Origin: Quisquiliibacterium transsilvanicum
Lineage (GTDB): Bacteria > Pseudomonadota > Gammaproteobacteria > Burkholderiales > Burkholderiaceae_E
Length of the DNA stretch: 64,000 nt
NCBI RefSeq assembly: GCF_014202215.1
Contig: NZ_JACHGB010000007.1
Coordinates: 124,001 to 188,000 of the forward strand
Reading direction: 5' to 3'
Under the pieces are notes generated by a model. That model saw only the letters and a program-made list of their open reading frames with translations, made no database searches and was not told the DNA's origin. A program made the translations under genes and the position numbers. Shown here piece by piece: positions 8,441 through 18,092 of the stretch; position 1 is the stretch's first letter, and every line of letters begins with the position of its first letter.

Positions 8441-9106
8441 TCAGAAGCGGAAGGCGTCCTTCTCCGGGAAGCCGTGCAGCCGTGGCGCCACGGTCTCGAA
8501 GAGGGTCTCGGCGGTGAAGCTGTCGGGGCCGGTGCGGGTGATCAGCTGCGCTTCCATGGCGGGCGCGTCGCCGACGACGGCGGCCAGCCGCCCGCCGATG
8601 GTCAGCCGGTGCAGCAGCGCCTCGGGAACGAAGGGCACCGAGCCCGACAGCAGGATCACCTCGTAGCTGGCGGGGCCGGCCGGCTGGGCGCCGTCGCGCT
8701 GCTCGACGACGGCGTTGCGCACTCCGGCGCGGTCCAGGTTGACGCGCGCAAAGGCGGCCAGCCCGGGGTGGATCTCGCAGCTGACGACGTGGCGCGCCCG
8801 ATGCGCGAGCAGCGCGGCCATGTGGCCCGAGCCCGCGCCGATCTCCAGCACGTGCTCATGCCGGCGGACCGAGAGGTTCTGCAGCAGTCGCGCCTCGACC
8901 TTGGGCGAGAGCATGCATTCGCCGGTCCTGGCGCCGTCGATGAGCAGCGGCACTTCCATGTCGACGAAAGCGATCGCGCGGTAGGCGGGCGGGACGAAGT
9001 CCTCGCGCCTGACCACGAGCAGCAGGTCGAGCACCTCCTGGTCCAGCACGTCCCAGGGCCGGATCTGCTGTTCAACCATGTTGTAGCGCGCGCGTTCGAA
9101 GTCCAT
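8441..9106 (-). CDS. Protein-L-isoaspartate O-methyltransferase-like protein
   Basis: A 221-residue SAM-dependent methyltransferase of the Pcm family. The SAM-binding motif I is VLEIGAGSGHMAALLA; the segment LSPKVEARLLQNL replaces the canonical SQPxMVA/ARM stretch that surrounds the active site in true PIMTs. ATG at 9106 gives the usual N-terminus MDFERARYNMVEQQIRPW; a longer frame extends to 9172 but has no support. True Pcm repairs isoaspartyl residues in aged proteins. This subgroup, placed beside tolC in many betaproteobacteria, has a divergent catalytic loop, so whether it still repairs isoaspartate or methylates something else is open. Confidence 0.8.
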   Translation of the reverse strand: MDFERARYNMVEQQIRPWDVLDQEVLDLLLVVRREDFVPPAYRAIAFVDMEVPLLIDGARTGECMLSPKVEARLLQNLSVRRHEHVLEIGAGSGHMAALLAHRARHVVSCEIHPGLAAFARVNLDRAGVRNAVVEQRDGAQPAGPASYEVILLSGSVPFVPEALLHRLTIGGRLAAVVGDAPAMEAQLITRTGPDSFTAETLFETVAPRLHGFPEKDAFRF

Positions 9107-9188
9107 TTCCGTTCCACAAAAGCCGTGAAAAAACAAGATTTTAACCGGGGCCAGCGGCAGCGGCCCTGACATCCGTCAGTCCGATCCG

Positions 9189-12100
9189 TCAGTCCGGTGC
9201 GCCGTCGCCGCCGGCCGCAGCGCCGGCCCTGCCGCCGCGCCGCCGCGCCCAGGCAGTGACGTCGTCCAGCAGCGTGTAGAGCACGGGCACCACCAGCAGC
9301 GTGAGGAGCGTCGAGGCCAGCACGCCGCCGATCACCGCGTGCGCCATCGGCGCGCGCTGCTCCGAGCCCTCGCTGACGCTCACCGCCAGCGGCAGCATCC
9401 CGAACACCATCGCCAGCGTGGTCATCAGGATCGGCCGCAGGCGGATCTCGGCGGCCTGCAGCAGCGCCTGCGCGCGCTCCACGCCGCGCGCGCGGGCCTG
9501 GTTGGCGAAGTCCACCAGCAGGATCGCGTTCTTGGTGACCAGGCCCATCAGCATGATGAAGCCGATGATCGAGAACATGTTGAGCGTCGAGCCCCAGGCC
9601 AGCAGCGCCGCGACCACGCCGATCAGCGCCAGCGGCAGCGAGGCCATGATCGCCAGCGGCTGCAGGAACCGGCCGAACTGCGAGGCCAGGATCATGTAGA
9701 TGAAGATCACCGCGAGCGCCAGCGCCTGCACCGCGTAGCCGAAGCTCTCGACCATGTCCTTGGTGGCGCCGCCGGTGACGAAGCGGTAGCCCGGCGGCAG
9801 CGGCAGGTCGGCCAGCGCCGCCTGCACCGCGGTGCCCACGGTGCCAGCGGCCACGCCGTCGGAGTTGGCGGAGATCAGGATCTCGCGGGTGAGATCCTTG
9901 CGGTTGATCTGGGTGGGGCCGGTGCCGGGAATGAAGTCCGCCACCTGGCGCAGCGGCACCATGCGGGGGCCGCCGTCGGCCGCCGGCTGCGCGGATAGCA
10001 GCGTCAGCCGCTCCAGGTCGGCCACCGACTCGCGCGCCGAGGGCGGCAGCCGCACCATCACCTCGTAGTTCTCGTCATCCGGTGCGCGCCAGGTGGTGGC
10101 GGCTTCGCCGGCGAGCAGCGGCCGCAGCGCCGCGCCGATCTGCGCCACGCCCACGCCCAGGTCGGAGGCGAGCTGGCGGTCGATCTCCACCGACACCGTG
10201 GGCTTGGAGGGCTTGGAGCTGGTGTCCAGATCGACGATGCCCTGGTTCGGGCCCAGCCTGTGCTGCGCGCGCAGCGCGACGTTCAGCGTCTCGATGCGCT
10301 CGAGCGCGCCGGCGGCGATGCGCTCCAGTTCCGCCATTTCCGGTCCCTGCACGCTGACCTGGATCGGCTTGCCTGAGCTGACCGCGTTCAGGTTGCCGAC
10401 ATCGGTCACGGTGACGCCGGCGATCGCGTTGACGCGCTCGCGCACCGGCTGCGTCATCTGGTGCACCGACATCGGCCGCTGGCTGCGCTCGGTGAGCCGC
10501 GCGAACACCGCGGCGTAGTTGCGCCCCTGCAGCGCGCCAGTGTTGATGGTGGCGTAGGTCTGCTCGACGCCGGGGAACTCGCGCAGCGCCGCCTCGACCT
10601 GGCGGACCTTCTCCTCGGTGAACTCCAGCGACGAGCCGACCGGGGTGTTGAACTGCAGGTACAGCTCGTTGTTGTCCGCCGGCGGCACGAACTCGGTGCC
10701 AACCACGCGGATCAGCGGGAAGGACGCGAAGAAGGCCAGCAGCGCGATCGCCACCGTGGTGCCGCGCCGGCGCAGGCCCCAGCGCAGCAGCGCCACGTAC
10801 CAGCCCTCCAGCCGCGTCATCGCCGCCTGGAAGCCGCGCAGCAGACGCGCCACCGGCCCCTTGCCGCGCGCGCCATGCGCGTCCGGGTCGTGCCACACCG
10901 ACGACAGCATCGGGTCCAGCGTGAACGACACGAACATCGACAGCAGCACCGCGAAGGCCACGGTGACGCCGAACTGATTGAAGAACTTGCCGATGATGCC
11001 GCCCATGAAGCCGATCGGCATGAACACCGCGACGATGGTCAGCGTGGTGGCCGCCACCGCCAGCCCGATCTCGGCGGTGCCGTCGTAGGCGGCCTCGCGG
11101 TGGTGCTTGCCCATCGCCTGGTGGCGCACGATGTTCTCGCGCACCACGATCGCGTCGTCGATCAGCAGGCCCACGCAGATCGACAGCGCCAGCAGCGTGA
11201 CCAGGTTGATCGAGAAACCCATCGCGTACATCACGAGGAAGGTGCCGATCAGCGAGATCGGCAGCGTGAGCCCGGTGATCACCGTGGAGCGCCAGGACGA
11301 CAGGAACAGGAACACGATCAGCACGGTCAGCACCGCGCCCTCGACGATGTTGCGCTGGACGCTGGCCACCGAATTACGGATCGCGGTGGAGGCGTCGCGC
11401 ACCACCGAGACCTCGACGTCGGCCGGCACCACGCCCGAGGCCTGCATCTCGGCGAGCAGGCCGCGCACGCCGTCGACCACCGCGATGGTGTTCTCGTCCT
11501 GGGCCTTGACGATGTCGATCGCGATCGCGGACCGGCCGTCGACCAGCGCGACGTCGTCGCGCTCCTCCTCGCCGTCGACCACGGTCGCCACCTGCGACAG
11601 GTAGACCGGCTGGCCGCCGCGGCGCGCCACGATGATCCGGCCGAAGTCGTCGGCCGAGCCCAGCCGCGCCTTGATCTGCACCACCTGCTCGCGGTCGCGC
11701 ATGATCAGCGTGCCCGCCGGCAGCTCCTGGTTCTCGCCGCGCACCGCGGCGATCACCTGGTCGATGCCCACCCGCAGCGCCTCCATCTCGGAGGGCTTGA
11801 GCCACACCTGCACCTCGCGGCTGAGCCCGCCCACCAGCGTCACCCGGCCCACGCCGCGCGCGTTCTCCAGCCTGCGCTTGATCACCTGCTCGGCCAGCGT
11901 GGTGAGCTCGCGCGGCGAGCGCTGGTCGGAGCGCACCGCAACCGAGATCACCGGCGCGTCGTCCGGGTTGTAGCGGGTGATCAGCGGCTCCTTGACCTCG
12001 GGGCGGAACAGCGGCTTGACCAGCGCGACCTTCTCGCGCACGTCCTGGGCTGCCGAGGCCGGGTCGACGGTGAGGTCGAAGCGGACGATCACCAGCGAGC

Positions 12101-12362
12101 TGCCTTCGTAGGAGCGCGACGAGAGCTCGTTGACCCCGCTGATCGTGTTGACCTGTTCCTCGATCCTGCGGGTGATGTCCGACTCGACCACCTCCGGCGA
12201 GGCGCCCGGGTACTCGGTGCTCACCACCACGACGGGAAAGGCGACGTCCGGGAACTGCTCGACGTCCAGGCGCTTGTAGGAGAAGAGGCCAAGCACCACG
12301 AAGGCGACCATCACCATGGTCGCCAGCACAGGCTGGGAGATCGAGACGCGGGTGAACCACAT
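9189..12362 (-). CDS. RND efflux pump inner-membrane transporter (HAE1 family)
   Basis: A 1057-residue proton-driven exporter of the AcrB/MexB superfamily. It begins MWFTRVSISQPVLATMVMVA, the usual first transmembrane helix. The proton-relay helix TM4 carries GLLIDDAIVVREN with the paired Asp residues of hydrophobe/amphiphile pumps, and TM10 carries KNAILLVDFANQ with the conserved Lys. Twelve membrane helices and two large periplasmic loops fit the length. The membrane-fusion protein gene ends 24 bases upstream, so the two are one operon under the TetR-type repressor. Substrates are likely drugs, solvents or other amphiphiles; the specific set cannot be read from sequence. Confidence 0.95.
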   Translation of the reverse strand: MWFTRVSISQPVLATMVMVAFVVLGLFSYKRLDVEQFPDVAFPVVVVSTEYPGASPEVVESDITRRIEEQVNTISGVNELSSRSYEGSSLVIVRFDLTVDPASAAQDVREKVALVKPLFRPEVKEPLITRYNPDDAPVISVAVRSDQRSPRELTTLAEQVIKRRLENARGVGRVTLVGGLSREVQVWLKPSEMEALRVGIDQVIAAVRGENQELPAGTLIMRDREQVVQIKARLGSADDFGRIIVARRGGQPVYLSQVATVVDGEEERDDVALVDGRSAIAIDIVKAQDENTIAVVDGVRGLLAEMQASGVVPADVEVSVVRDASTAIRNSVASVQRNIVEGAVLTVLIVFLFLSSWRSTVITGLTLPISLIGTFLVMYAMGFSINLVTLLALSICVGLLIDDAIVVRENIVRHQAMGKHHREAAYDGTAEIGLAVAATTLTIVAVFMPIGFMGGIIGKFFNQFGVTVAFAVLLSMFVSFTLDPMLSSVWHDPDAHGARGKGPVARLLRGFQAAMTRLEGWYVALLRWGLRRRGTTVAIALLAFFASFPLIRVVGTEFVPPADNNELYLQFNTPVGSSLEFTEEKVRQVEAALREFPGVEQTYATINTGALQGRNYAAVFARLTERSQRPMSVHQMTQPVRERVNAIAGVTVTDVGNLNAVSSGKPIQVSVQGPEMAELERIAAGALERIETLNVALRAQHRLGPNQGIVDLDTSSKPSKPTVSVEIDRQLASDLGVGVAQIGAALRPLLAGEAATTWRAPDDENYEVMVRLPPSARESVADLERLTLLSAQPAADGGPRMVPLRQVADFIPGTGPTQINRKDLTREILISANSDGVAAGTVGTAVQAALADLPLPPGYRFVTGGATKDMVESFGYAVQALALAVIFIYMILASQFGRFLQPLAIMASLPLALIGVVAALLAWGSTLNMFSIIGFIMLMGLVTKNAILLVDFANQARARGVERAQALLQAAEIRLRPILMTTLAMVFGMLPLAVSVSEGSEQRAPMAHAVIGGVLASTLLTLLVVPVLYTLLDDVTAWARRRGGRAGAAAGGDGAPD

Positions 12363-12386
12363 GGGGAGCGGGCTCCTGCGTGCCGG

Positions 12387-13628
12387 TCAGCGGGGCGCGC
12401 TGGCGGCCGGGCCGGCGCCAGGTGCTGCGCCGGCGGCCGGGCCTGCGGGGGCTGCAGGGGCTGCAGGCGCCGCGCCGAGCTTCACCCGGCTGCCCGGGCG
12501 CAGCGGTCCCAGGTTCACGCCGACGATGGTGTCGCCAGCGGCGAGGCCCTCGAGCACCTCGATCACCCCGGTGCTGCCGTTGGCGGCGCGCGCAGCCGGA
12601 TCGCGCAGCCCGGGCCTGACGGTGCGCTCCTCGATCACGCCCTCGACGACCCGGTAGACGAAGCTGCGGCCGGCGGCGTCGCGCACCGCTGCGGCGGGCA
12701 CCGCGATCACCCCCTCGCGGCGCTCGACGGCGAGCGCGCCCTGCGCGAACAGTCCGGCGCGGATCCGTGGATCGCGGTTGTCCAGGCCGATGTAGACCGG
12801 CACCGAGCGGGTCCCGGCGGCGGTGGCGGGATTGATCCGCACGACCTCGCCGGTCTGCGGCGCATCGACGCCCTCGATGCGCAGCGTCACCGGCTGGCCG
12901 ATGCGCACGCTGCCGATCTCGCTGGCTGGCACCGGCGCCTCGATCTCCATCCGAGAGAGATCGACGATCGACAGGATCCGGCTGTCCGGGGACACCTTCT
13001 CGCCGACCTGGGCGAAGCGTTCGGCGACCATGCCGGTCATCGGCGCGAGCACCGAGGTGTCGGCCAGCGCCTTGCGCGCCTGGGCGAGCTGCGCGGTCGC
13101 CGCGTCGCGGTTGGCCACCGTCACCTGGTAGCCCGACTCGGCATTGTCGAAAGCGTTCTGCGAGATGAAGCCCTTGTCCAGCAGCGCGCGGTTGTTGTCC
13201 CGCGTCCGGCGCGACTGCTCCACCTGCGCCTCGGCGCTGCGCCGCTGCGCCTCGCGCTCGCGCACCCGCGCCTCGAACTCGGTGGGGTCGATGCGCGCGA
13301 TGCGCTGGCCGGCCCGCACTGGCGTGCCCTCGCGCACCGCGACTTCGACCAGCTCGCCGGACACCTTGGCGCGCACCAGCGTCTGGTTCGAGGGCCTCAG
13401 GGTGCCGGTCAGCGGGATCGTCCGTGCGATCGGGCCCGCCGCCAGCGTGAGCAGGTCGGAGGCGGCGAACTCCAGCACCGACGGCGGCGCCTCGGCCTGC
13501 GCGGTCGCTGCAGGGGGCTGTGGCGCGCCGGCCTGTCCGCCGTCATCGCGGCGGCCGGCCCACCAGCCGGCGGCCAGGCCCAGGGCCAGCACGGTCAGCA
13601 GCAGCGCCACGCTGCGCGCGCGGCTCAC
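12387..13628 (-). CDS. RND efflux periplasmic adaptor (membrane-fusion protein)
   Basis: A 413-residue HlyD/AcrA-type adaptor that joins the RND pump to TolC in the periplasm. An N-terminal membrane anchor or signal (VALLLTVLALGLAAGWWAG) is followed by a lipoyl half-motif (VEVAVREGTPVRAGQRIARI), a coiled-coil hairpin rich in Arg, Glu and Gln (EREAQRRSAEAQVEQSRRTR) and the second half-motif (VLAPMTGMVAERFAQVGEKV). The C-terminus is Ala/Pro/Gly-rich and low in complexity. I choose GTG at 13628, whose GTGA overlaps the stop of the tetR gene; the frame is open further upstream to 13781 but that part lies inside tetR. Confidence 0.92.
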   Translation of the reverse strand: MSRARSVALLLTVLALGLAAGWWAGRRDDGGQAGAPQPPAATAQAEAPPSVLEFAASDLLTLAAGPIARTIPLTGTLRPSNQTLVRAKVSGELVEVAVREGTPVRAGQRIARIDPTEFEARVREREAQRRSAEAQVEQSRRTRDNNRALLDKGFISQNAFDNAESGYQVTVANRDAATAQLAQARKALADTSVLAPMTGMVAERFAQVGEKVSPDSRILSIVDLSRMEIEAPVPASEIGSVRIGQPVTLRIEGVDAPQTGEVVRINPATAAGTRSVPVYIGLDNRDPRIRAGLFAQGALAVERREGVIAVPAAAVRDAAGRSFVYRVVEGVIEERTVRPGLRDPAARAANGSTGVIEVLEGLAAGDTIVGVNLGPLRPGSRVKLGAAPAAPAAPAGPAAGAAPGAGPAASAPR

Positions 13629-14284
13629 GATGCGGCCCCGGTCGGCTGCGGGCGCAGCGCTGCGAGCACGAATTCCGTATGGGCCTGCAGCAGGCGCTCG
13701 GGCGCCAGGCGGGCCTCGGGGGGGCAGAGTGCGTCCATCGAATTTGTCCAGATCGCCTTCAGCGCCAGCGGCGCGATCCACAGCTGCGCGGCGAGCCGGG
13801 CGTCCACCGGCGCGAACTCGCCGCGCTGGATGCCCCGCTCGATGATCGCGACGAGCAGTTCGCTGTGGGGTTCGATCACCTCTTCCTGGAAGAAACGGGC
13901 CACTTCAGGGAAGTTGCCCGCCTCGGCGACGATCAGCTTGGCGATCCCGCCCAGGCGGCTCGCGCCGAAGCGCTGCCACCATTGCGCGAAGAAGCTGCGC
14001 AGCAGTTCGGCGCAGTCGTCATCCGCCCGGTCGACGCTGCGGCGCAGTTCGTCGATCTGCGGCACGATGGTTTCGCGCACCACCGCCTTGAAGAGGTCTT
14101 CCTTGCTCGGAAAGTACAGGTAAAGCGTGCCCTTGCTCACGCCAGCGCGCGCCGCCACCTCGTCGAGCCGCGTGGCTGCGTAGCCGCGCTCCACGAAGAA
14201 CTCGAGCGCCGCCGCCAGCAGCTCGGCCGGACGGCTCTCCTTGCGGCGCTCCCAACGGGGGCCGCGCGCTTGCGTGGTGGACAT
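13625..14284 (-). CDS. TetR-family repressor of the RND pump
   Basis: A 219-residue TetR/AcrR regulator. The N-terminal HTH is at about residues 15-62 (RPAELLAAALEFFVERGYAA, then VSKGTLYLYFPSKEDLF). The C-terminal half is the ligand-sensing helical domain and is not conserved enough to name a ligand. The start is taken as ATG 14284 (MSTTQARG); the frame continues to 14401 but the operator palindrome lies in that stretch. It is first in a leftward operon with the pump genes and overlaps the adaptor gene by four bases. It very probably represses its own operon through the inverted repeat at 14290-14309. Confidence 0.9.
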   Translation of the reverse strand: MSTTQARGPRWERRKESRPAELLAAALEFFVERGYAATRLDEVAARAGVSKGTLYLYFPSKEDLFKAVVRETIVPQIDELRRSVDRADDDCAELLRSFFAQWWQRFGASRLGGIAKLIVAEAGNFPEVARFFQEEVIEPHSELLVAIIERGIQRGEFAPVDARLAAQLWIAPLALKAIWTNSMDALCPPEARLAPERLLQAHTEFVLAALRPQPTGAAS

Positions 14285-14289
14285 CGATC

Positions 14290-14309
14290 TACTGACTGTT
14301 GGGTCAGTA
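14290..14309. promoter_or_regulatory. TetR-type operator palindrome
   Basis: TACTGAC and GTCAGTA form perfect 7-base arms around a 6-base centre, five bases upstream of the chosen tetR start. TAGAAT at about 14310-14315 on the lower strand may be the -10 box. The TGAC...GTCA pattern is common in operators of AcrR-type repressors. Its place between tetR and the divergent diguanylate cyclase gene means it could affect both. Confidence 0.75.
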
Positions 14310-14373
14310 ATTCTATTCCCCATGACCTGGCGCCGCTGCAGCTGTTGCTGGGCGGCAACTTGAGCTTCGCCGC

Positions 14374-16110
14374 GTGCGGTCTGCTGGCATTCTTGAAACA
14401 TTCATCACGAAGTCCTTGAAGCAGACCCCCTACGACGTGCCGGCCTCGTCCACCCTTGCGCTGCTCGAGACCCAGGAAATGCTGGCCGCGATCGGCCGCA
14501 TCCAGGCGCAGCTGCTCACCGGCAACGACTCGCAGGCAGCTTTCGACGCGCTGCTCGGCGAGCTGCTGCGCGTCTCCGGCAGTGCGATCGGCTTCATCGG
14601 CGAGGTGCGTCACGACGAGCATGACGCCCCCTGGCTCAGGATCCACACGATCAGCGACGTCGCCTGGGACGAGCCGAGCCGAGCACGGATGCAGGGGCGT
14701 TCCGGCGGCGGGATGGAGTTCCGCCGGCTCGATACCCTGATCGGGACCGTGCTGCGCAGCGCCCAGGTGGCGATCGCCAACGACCCGGCGCGCGATCCGC
14801 GCAGCGGCGGCCTGCCGGACGGGCATCCGCAGATTGCGTCCTTCCTGGGCATCCCCTTCGTGCACCGCGAGCAGCTGATCGGCGTGGTGGGGCTGGCCAA
14901 CCGCCCCGGCGGCTACACGCAGGACGTGGTCGACCTGCTGCAGCCGATGGTCGAGACGGTGCGCACGGTGGTGGTAGCCCATCGCGCCGAGCGTTCCCGG
15001 GCCAGGGCCGAGGCCGCGGTGGTGCGGCTGAACCGCAGTCTGCAGGCCAACGTCGCCAAGCTGGAGCGGATCAACCAGCTGAACCGGGCGCTCTCCCAAC
15101 TGCGCGACCGGCTGCAGGCCAGTCCGTCCGTGGCGGCGCTCTGTGCGGTCGCGGAGGCCTTCTCCGGCACGCTGCTGGGCGGCCTGGGCGGCTGCGTGGC
15201 GCTGTGCGAGGCGCAGGGCGCCAGTGCGGGGAATGCGGCGCCGGACGGCGGCCCAGGGCCGGATCGAGCTGACGCTCAGTCCGGCGGCCTGAGCGTCGTG
15301 CACTGCTGGGGCGATGCTCCGCCGGCGCAGGGTTGCGAGGGCGCCGAGGTGCGGCCCGCGATCGACCCGGAGTCCCGGCTGCTGAGCGCACCGCTGGTTG
15401 CGCAGGGCGACCGGATCGGCGTGTTGCGGGTGCGCCTTCCCGCGCCGCCCGCCGCAGCCGCGGGAGACGACGCCGAGGCAGCCGGGGCTGCCGCCGACGC
15501 GCAGGCGGGTGCCGGCGTGGGCAGCGATGCCGAGCGCCTGCGTCTGGCGGGCATCCTGGCGATGCATCTGTCGATGGCGATCTCGAACGTGCGGATGCGC
15601 GACACCCTGCGCGCCCAGGCGATCCGCGATCCGCTCACCGGGCTCTACAACCGACGCCACATGGACGAGGTGTTCGAGCGCGAGGTGCGTCGCGCCCTGC
15701 GCAGTGGCGAAGCGCTGGCGGTGTTCATGGTCGACATCGACCGCTTCAAGCGGATCAACGACGGCTTCGGCCATGAGGCGGGCGACCTGGTGATCCGCAC
15801 GCTTGCGCACTGCCTGGCCGGTACCATCCGGCACGAGGACTACGCCTTCCGCTTCGGCGGCGAGGAGTTCCTGCTGCTGATGCCCGGGGTGGATGCCGCA
15901 GCGATGCCGGCACGGGCCCGGGCCGTCCTCGCTGCGGTGCGCCGGCTGAGCATCTGCTGGGAAGGGCGCCCGCTGGGCGACGTCACGGTGTCGATCGGCG
16001 CGGCGGCGCTGCCGGCGCACGGCAGCACGCCGGCGGAGCTGCTGCGCGCTGCCGACGAGGCGATGTACCGGGCCAAGCAGGGCGGGCGCGATCGCGCGGT
16101 GTGCGCCTGA
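14374..16110 (+). CDS. GAF-domain diguanylate cyclase
   Basis: A 578-residue enzyme predicted to make cyclic di-GMP from two GTP. An N-terminal GAF-type sensor covers about residues 30-200 ([36 protein letters not shown]). A coiled-coil and a second, degenerate GAF-like region with an Ala/Gly-rich insert (about 270-400) follow. The C-terminal GGDEF domain carries [16 protein letters not shown], the active-site loop GGEEF at 495-499, and RHED at 486-489, five residues before it, which is a correct allosteric inhibition site. It therefore looks active and subject to product feedback. No transmembrane segment was seen, so it should be cytosolic. The GTG at 14374 is a provisional start; TTG 14416 or GTG 14440 would remove the first residues only. 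Confidence 0.9.
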   Translation: MRSAGILETFITKSLKQTPYDVPASSTLALLETQEMLAAIGRIQAQLLTGNDSQAAFDALLGELLRVSGSAIGFIGEVRHDEHDAPWLRIHTISDVAWDEPSRARMQGRSGGGMEFRRLDTLIGTVLRSAQVAIANDPARDPRSGGLPDGHPQIASFLGIPFVHREQLIGVVGLANRPGGYTQDVVDLLQPMVETVRTVVVAHRAERSRARAEAAVVRLNRSLQANVAKLERINQLNRALSQLRDRLQASPSVAALCAVAEAFSGTLLGGLGGCVALCEAQGASAGNAAPDGGPGPDRADAQSGGLSVVHCWGDAPPAQGCEGAEVRPAIDPESRLLSAPLVAQGDRIGVLRVRLPAPPAAAAGDDAEAAGAAADAQAGAGVGSDAERLRLAGILAMHLSMAISNVRMRDTLRAQAIRDPLTGLYNRRHMDEVFEREVRRALRSGEALAVFMVDIDRFKRINDGFGHEAGDLVIRTLAHCLAGTIRHEDYAFRFGGEEFLLLMPGVDAAAMPARARAVLAAVRRLSICWEGRPLGDVTVSIGAAALPAHGSTPAELLRAADEAMYRAKQGGRDRAVCA

Positions 16111-16165
16111 GAGGGCCTTGCGCTGGAGTATCCTGCGGCGCAACCCGCATGGAGAATCCCGTCCG

Positions 16166-16417
16166 ATGGAGTGCCGACCCGGCTGCGGCGCCTGCTGCAT
16201 CGCGCCCTCGATCACAAGTCCGATTCCCGGCATGCCCGGCGGCAAGCCCGCGGGGGTGCGCTGCGTGCAGCTCGACAACGAACAGCGTTGCCGGATCTTC
16301 GGCCAGCCCGGGCGGCCCGCCTGCTGCGCCGGGCTGCAGCCGTCGCCGGAGATGTGCGGCGGCGATCGCGAGCACGCGCTGACTTTCCTCTCCTGGCTCG
16401 AGACCGAGACCGCATGA
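16166..16417 (+). CDS. YkgJ-family cysteine-cluster protein
   Basis: An 83-residue protein with the YkgJ/UPF0153 cysteine pattern: CRPGCGACC near the N-terminus, then [12 protein letters not shown] and MCGGD. Such clusters are thought to bind a metal ion or an Fe-S centre; the biochemical role of this family is not established. The ATG at 16166 begins directly with [11 protein letters not shown] 16118 would add 16 residues without support. Its stop overlaps the nadB start (ATGA), so it is probably translated with nadB. This pairing may be relevant because the quinolinate pathway depends on the Fe-S enzyme NadA (inference). Confidence 0.8.
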   Translation: MECRPGCGACCIAPSITSPIPGMPGGKPAGVRCVQLDNEQRCRIFGQPGRPACCAGLQPSPEMCGGDREHALTFLSWLETETA

Positions 16418-18003
16418 ACGCAGACCATGACTTCGACGTGCTGATCGTCGGCAGCGGCCTCGCCGGCCTGTCCGCCGCGCTGCACCTCTCCGCCACCCAC
16501 CGCGTGGCGGTGCTCACCAAGCGCGGCATCGCCGACGGCGCCAGCGGCTGGGCGCAGGGCGGAATCGCCGCAGTGCTCGCCGATGGCGACAGCTTCGACG
16601 CTCACGTGAGCGACACCCTGGTGGCCGGCGCCGGCCTGTGCGATCCGGTGGCCACCCGTTTCGTGGTCGAGAATGCGCCCGCGGCGATCGCCTGGCTGGA
16701 GGGGTTCGGCGTGCCCTTCTCACGCGAGCAGGGGCAGCTGCACCTCACGCGCGAGGGCGGCCACAGCGCACGCCGCATCGTGCATGCCGCCGACGCCACC
16801 GGCGCCGCGGTCCAGGAGACGCTGATCGAGCGCGTGCGCAGCACGCCGGGAATCCAGGTCTTCGAGCACCACGTGCTGGTCGACCTGGTGCGCGGCCGGC
16901 GCTGCGGGCTGGCCGACGACCGCTGCGTGGGTCTGTACGCGCTGGACAAGCGGCAGGGCAGGGTGCGCTCCTTCGCTGCGGCCCGCACCATCCTGGCCAC
17001 CGGCGGGGCCGGCAAGGTCTACCTGTACACGACCAATCCGGACACGGCCACCGGCGACGGCATCGCCGCGGCCTGGCGCGCCGGCTGCCGGGTGTCGAAC
17101 ATGGAGTTCATCCAGTTCCACCCCACCTGCCTGTACCACCCGCATGCGAAGTCCTTCCTGATCAGCGAGGCGGTGCGCGGCGAGGGCGGGCGGCTGCTGC
17201 TGCCCGACGGCACGCGCTTCATGCCGGCGCACGACGAACGCGCCGAGCTCGCGCCGCGCGACGTCGTGGCCCGCGCGATCGACTTCGAGATGAAGCGCCA
17301 CGGCATCGACTGCGTCTTCCTCGACATCTCCCACCAGCCGGCCGCGTTCCTGGAGGAGCACTTCCCCAACATCCGGGCGCGCTGCCTGGAGCTGGGCATC
17401 GACATCACCCGCGAGCCGATCCCCGTGGTGCCGGCCGCGCACTACACCTGCGGCGGCGTGGTCACCGACCTGGACGGCCGCACCGACCTGCCCGGCCTGT
17501 ACGCGGTCGGCGAGGCCACCTGCACCGGCCTGCACGGCGCCAACCGGCTGGCGAGCAACTCGCTGCTGGAGTGCATGGTGTTCGCGCGCGCGGCTTCGCA
17601 GGCGATCGTCGCCGAGGGCGGAGCGGCGCGCGGCACGCCCTGCGCGCTGCCGGCCTGGGACGAGAGCCGGGTCAGCGACCCGGACGAGATGGTGGTGGTG
17701 TCCCACAACTGGGAGGAGCTGCGCCGCTTCATGTGGGACTACGTCGGCATCGTGCGCACCGACAAGCGCCTGGAGCGGGCCGCGCACCGGATCGCGCTGC
17801 TGCGCAGCGAGATCCACGAGTTCTACTCGAACTGCCGCGTCACCCGCGACCTGCTCGAACTGCGCAACCTGGTCGAGGTGGCCGACCTGATCGTGCGCTC
17901 GGCCTGCTCCCGCAAGGAGAGCCGCGGCCTGCACTTCAGTCGCGACCATCCGGCACTGCTGGCCCCGGCGCTGCCCACGGTGCTGGTGCCCGGGGCGAGC
18001 TGA
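16414..18003 (+). CDS. nadB: L-aspartate oxidase
   Basis: A 529-residue FAD enzyme that oxidises L-aspartate to iminoaspartate, the first step of de novo NAD synthesis. The FAD motif is [30 protein letters not shown] and the signature [12 protein letters not shown] carry active-site residues; [15 protein letters not shown] and [15 protein letters not shown] are conserved further on. Length is typical. It starts at ATG 16414, overlapping the YkgJ-like gene by four bases. The next enzymes of the pathway, nadC and nadA, face it from the opposite strand. Confidence 0.97.
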   Translation: MNADHDFDVLIVGSGLAGLSAALHLSATHRVAVLTKRGIADGASGWAQGGIAAVLADGDSFDAHVSDTLVAGAGLCDPVATRFVVENAPAAIAWLEGFGVPFSREQGQLHLTREGGHSARRIVHAADATGAAVQETLIERVRSTPGIQVFEHHVLVDLVRGRRCGLADDRCVGLYALDKRQGRVRSFAAARTILATGGAGKVYLYTTNPDTATGDGIAAAWRAGCRVSNMEFIQFHPTCLYHPHAKSFLISEAVRGEGGRLLLPDGTRFMPAHDERAELAPRDVVARAIDFEMKRHGIDCVFLDISHQPAAFLEEHFPNIRARCLELGIDITREPIPVVPAAHYTCGGVVTDLDGRTDLPGLYAVGEATCTGLHGANRLASNSLLECMVFARAASQAIVAEGGAARGTPCALPAWDESRVSDPDEMVVVSHNWEELRRFMWDYVGIVRTDKRLERAAHRIALLRSEIHEFYSNCRVTRDLLELRNLVEVADLIVRSACSRKESRGLHFSRDHPALLAPALPTVLVPGAS

Positions 18004-18019
18004 GCGGCGCGATCCGGGC

Positions 18020-18035
18020 GGCGCCCTGCGGCGCC
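18020..18035. terminator. Hairpin between converging nadB and nadA
   Basis: GGCGCC, a CTGC loop and GGCGCC form a GC-only stem 17 bases after the nadB stop. It may serve as a two-way terminator for nadB and the facing nadCA operon, but no T-run is present. The 89-base gap also holds three near-copies of GGTCAGGCG. Confidence 0.35.
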
Positions 18036-18092
18036 CGCCGGTCAGGCGGATGCCCGGGGTCAGGCGGCCAGGTGCGCGCCCGGGTCAGGCGC

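Noticed and set aside
13629-13781. A longer RND adaptor start
   Set aside because: This part lies inside tetR and reads as Pro/Gly/Arg-rich sequence; GTG 13628 begins directly at the signal/anchor.
10461-14123. A 1220-codon open frame on the upper strand opposite the RND pump and adaptor genes
   Set aside because: Composition is a shadow of the real genes (His/Arg/Gln/Gly-rich, no family motif). Long antisense frames are expected at this GC content; the lower-strand genes carry clear motifs.
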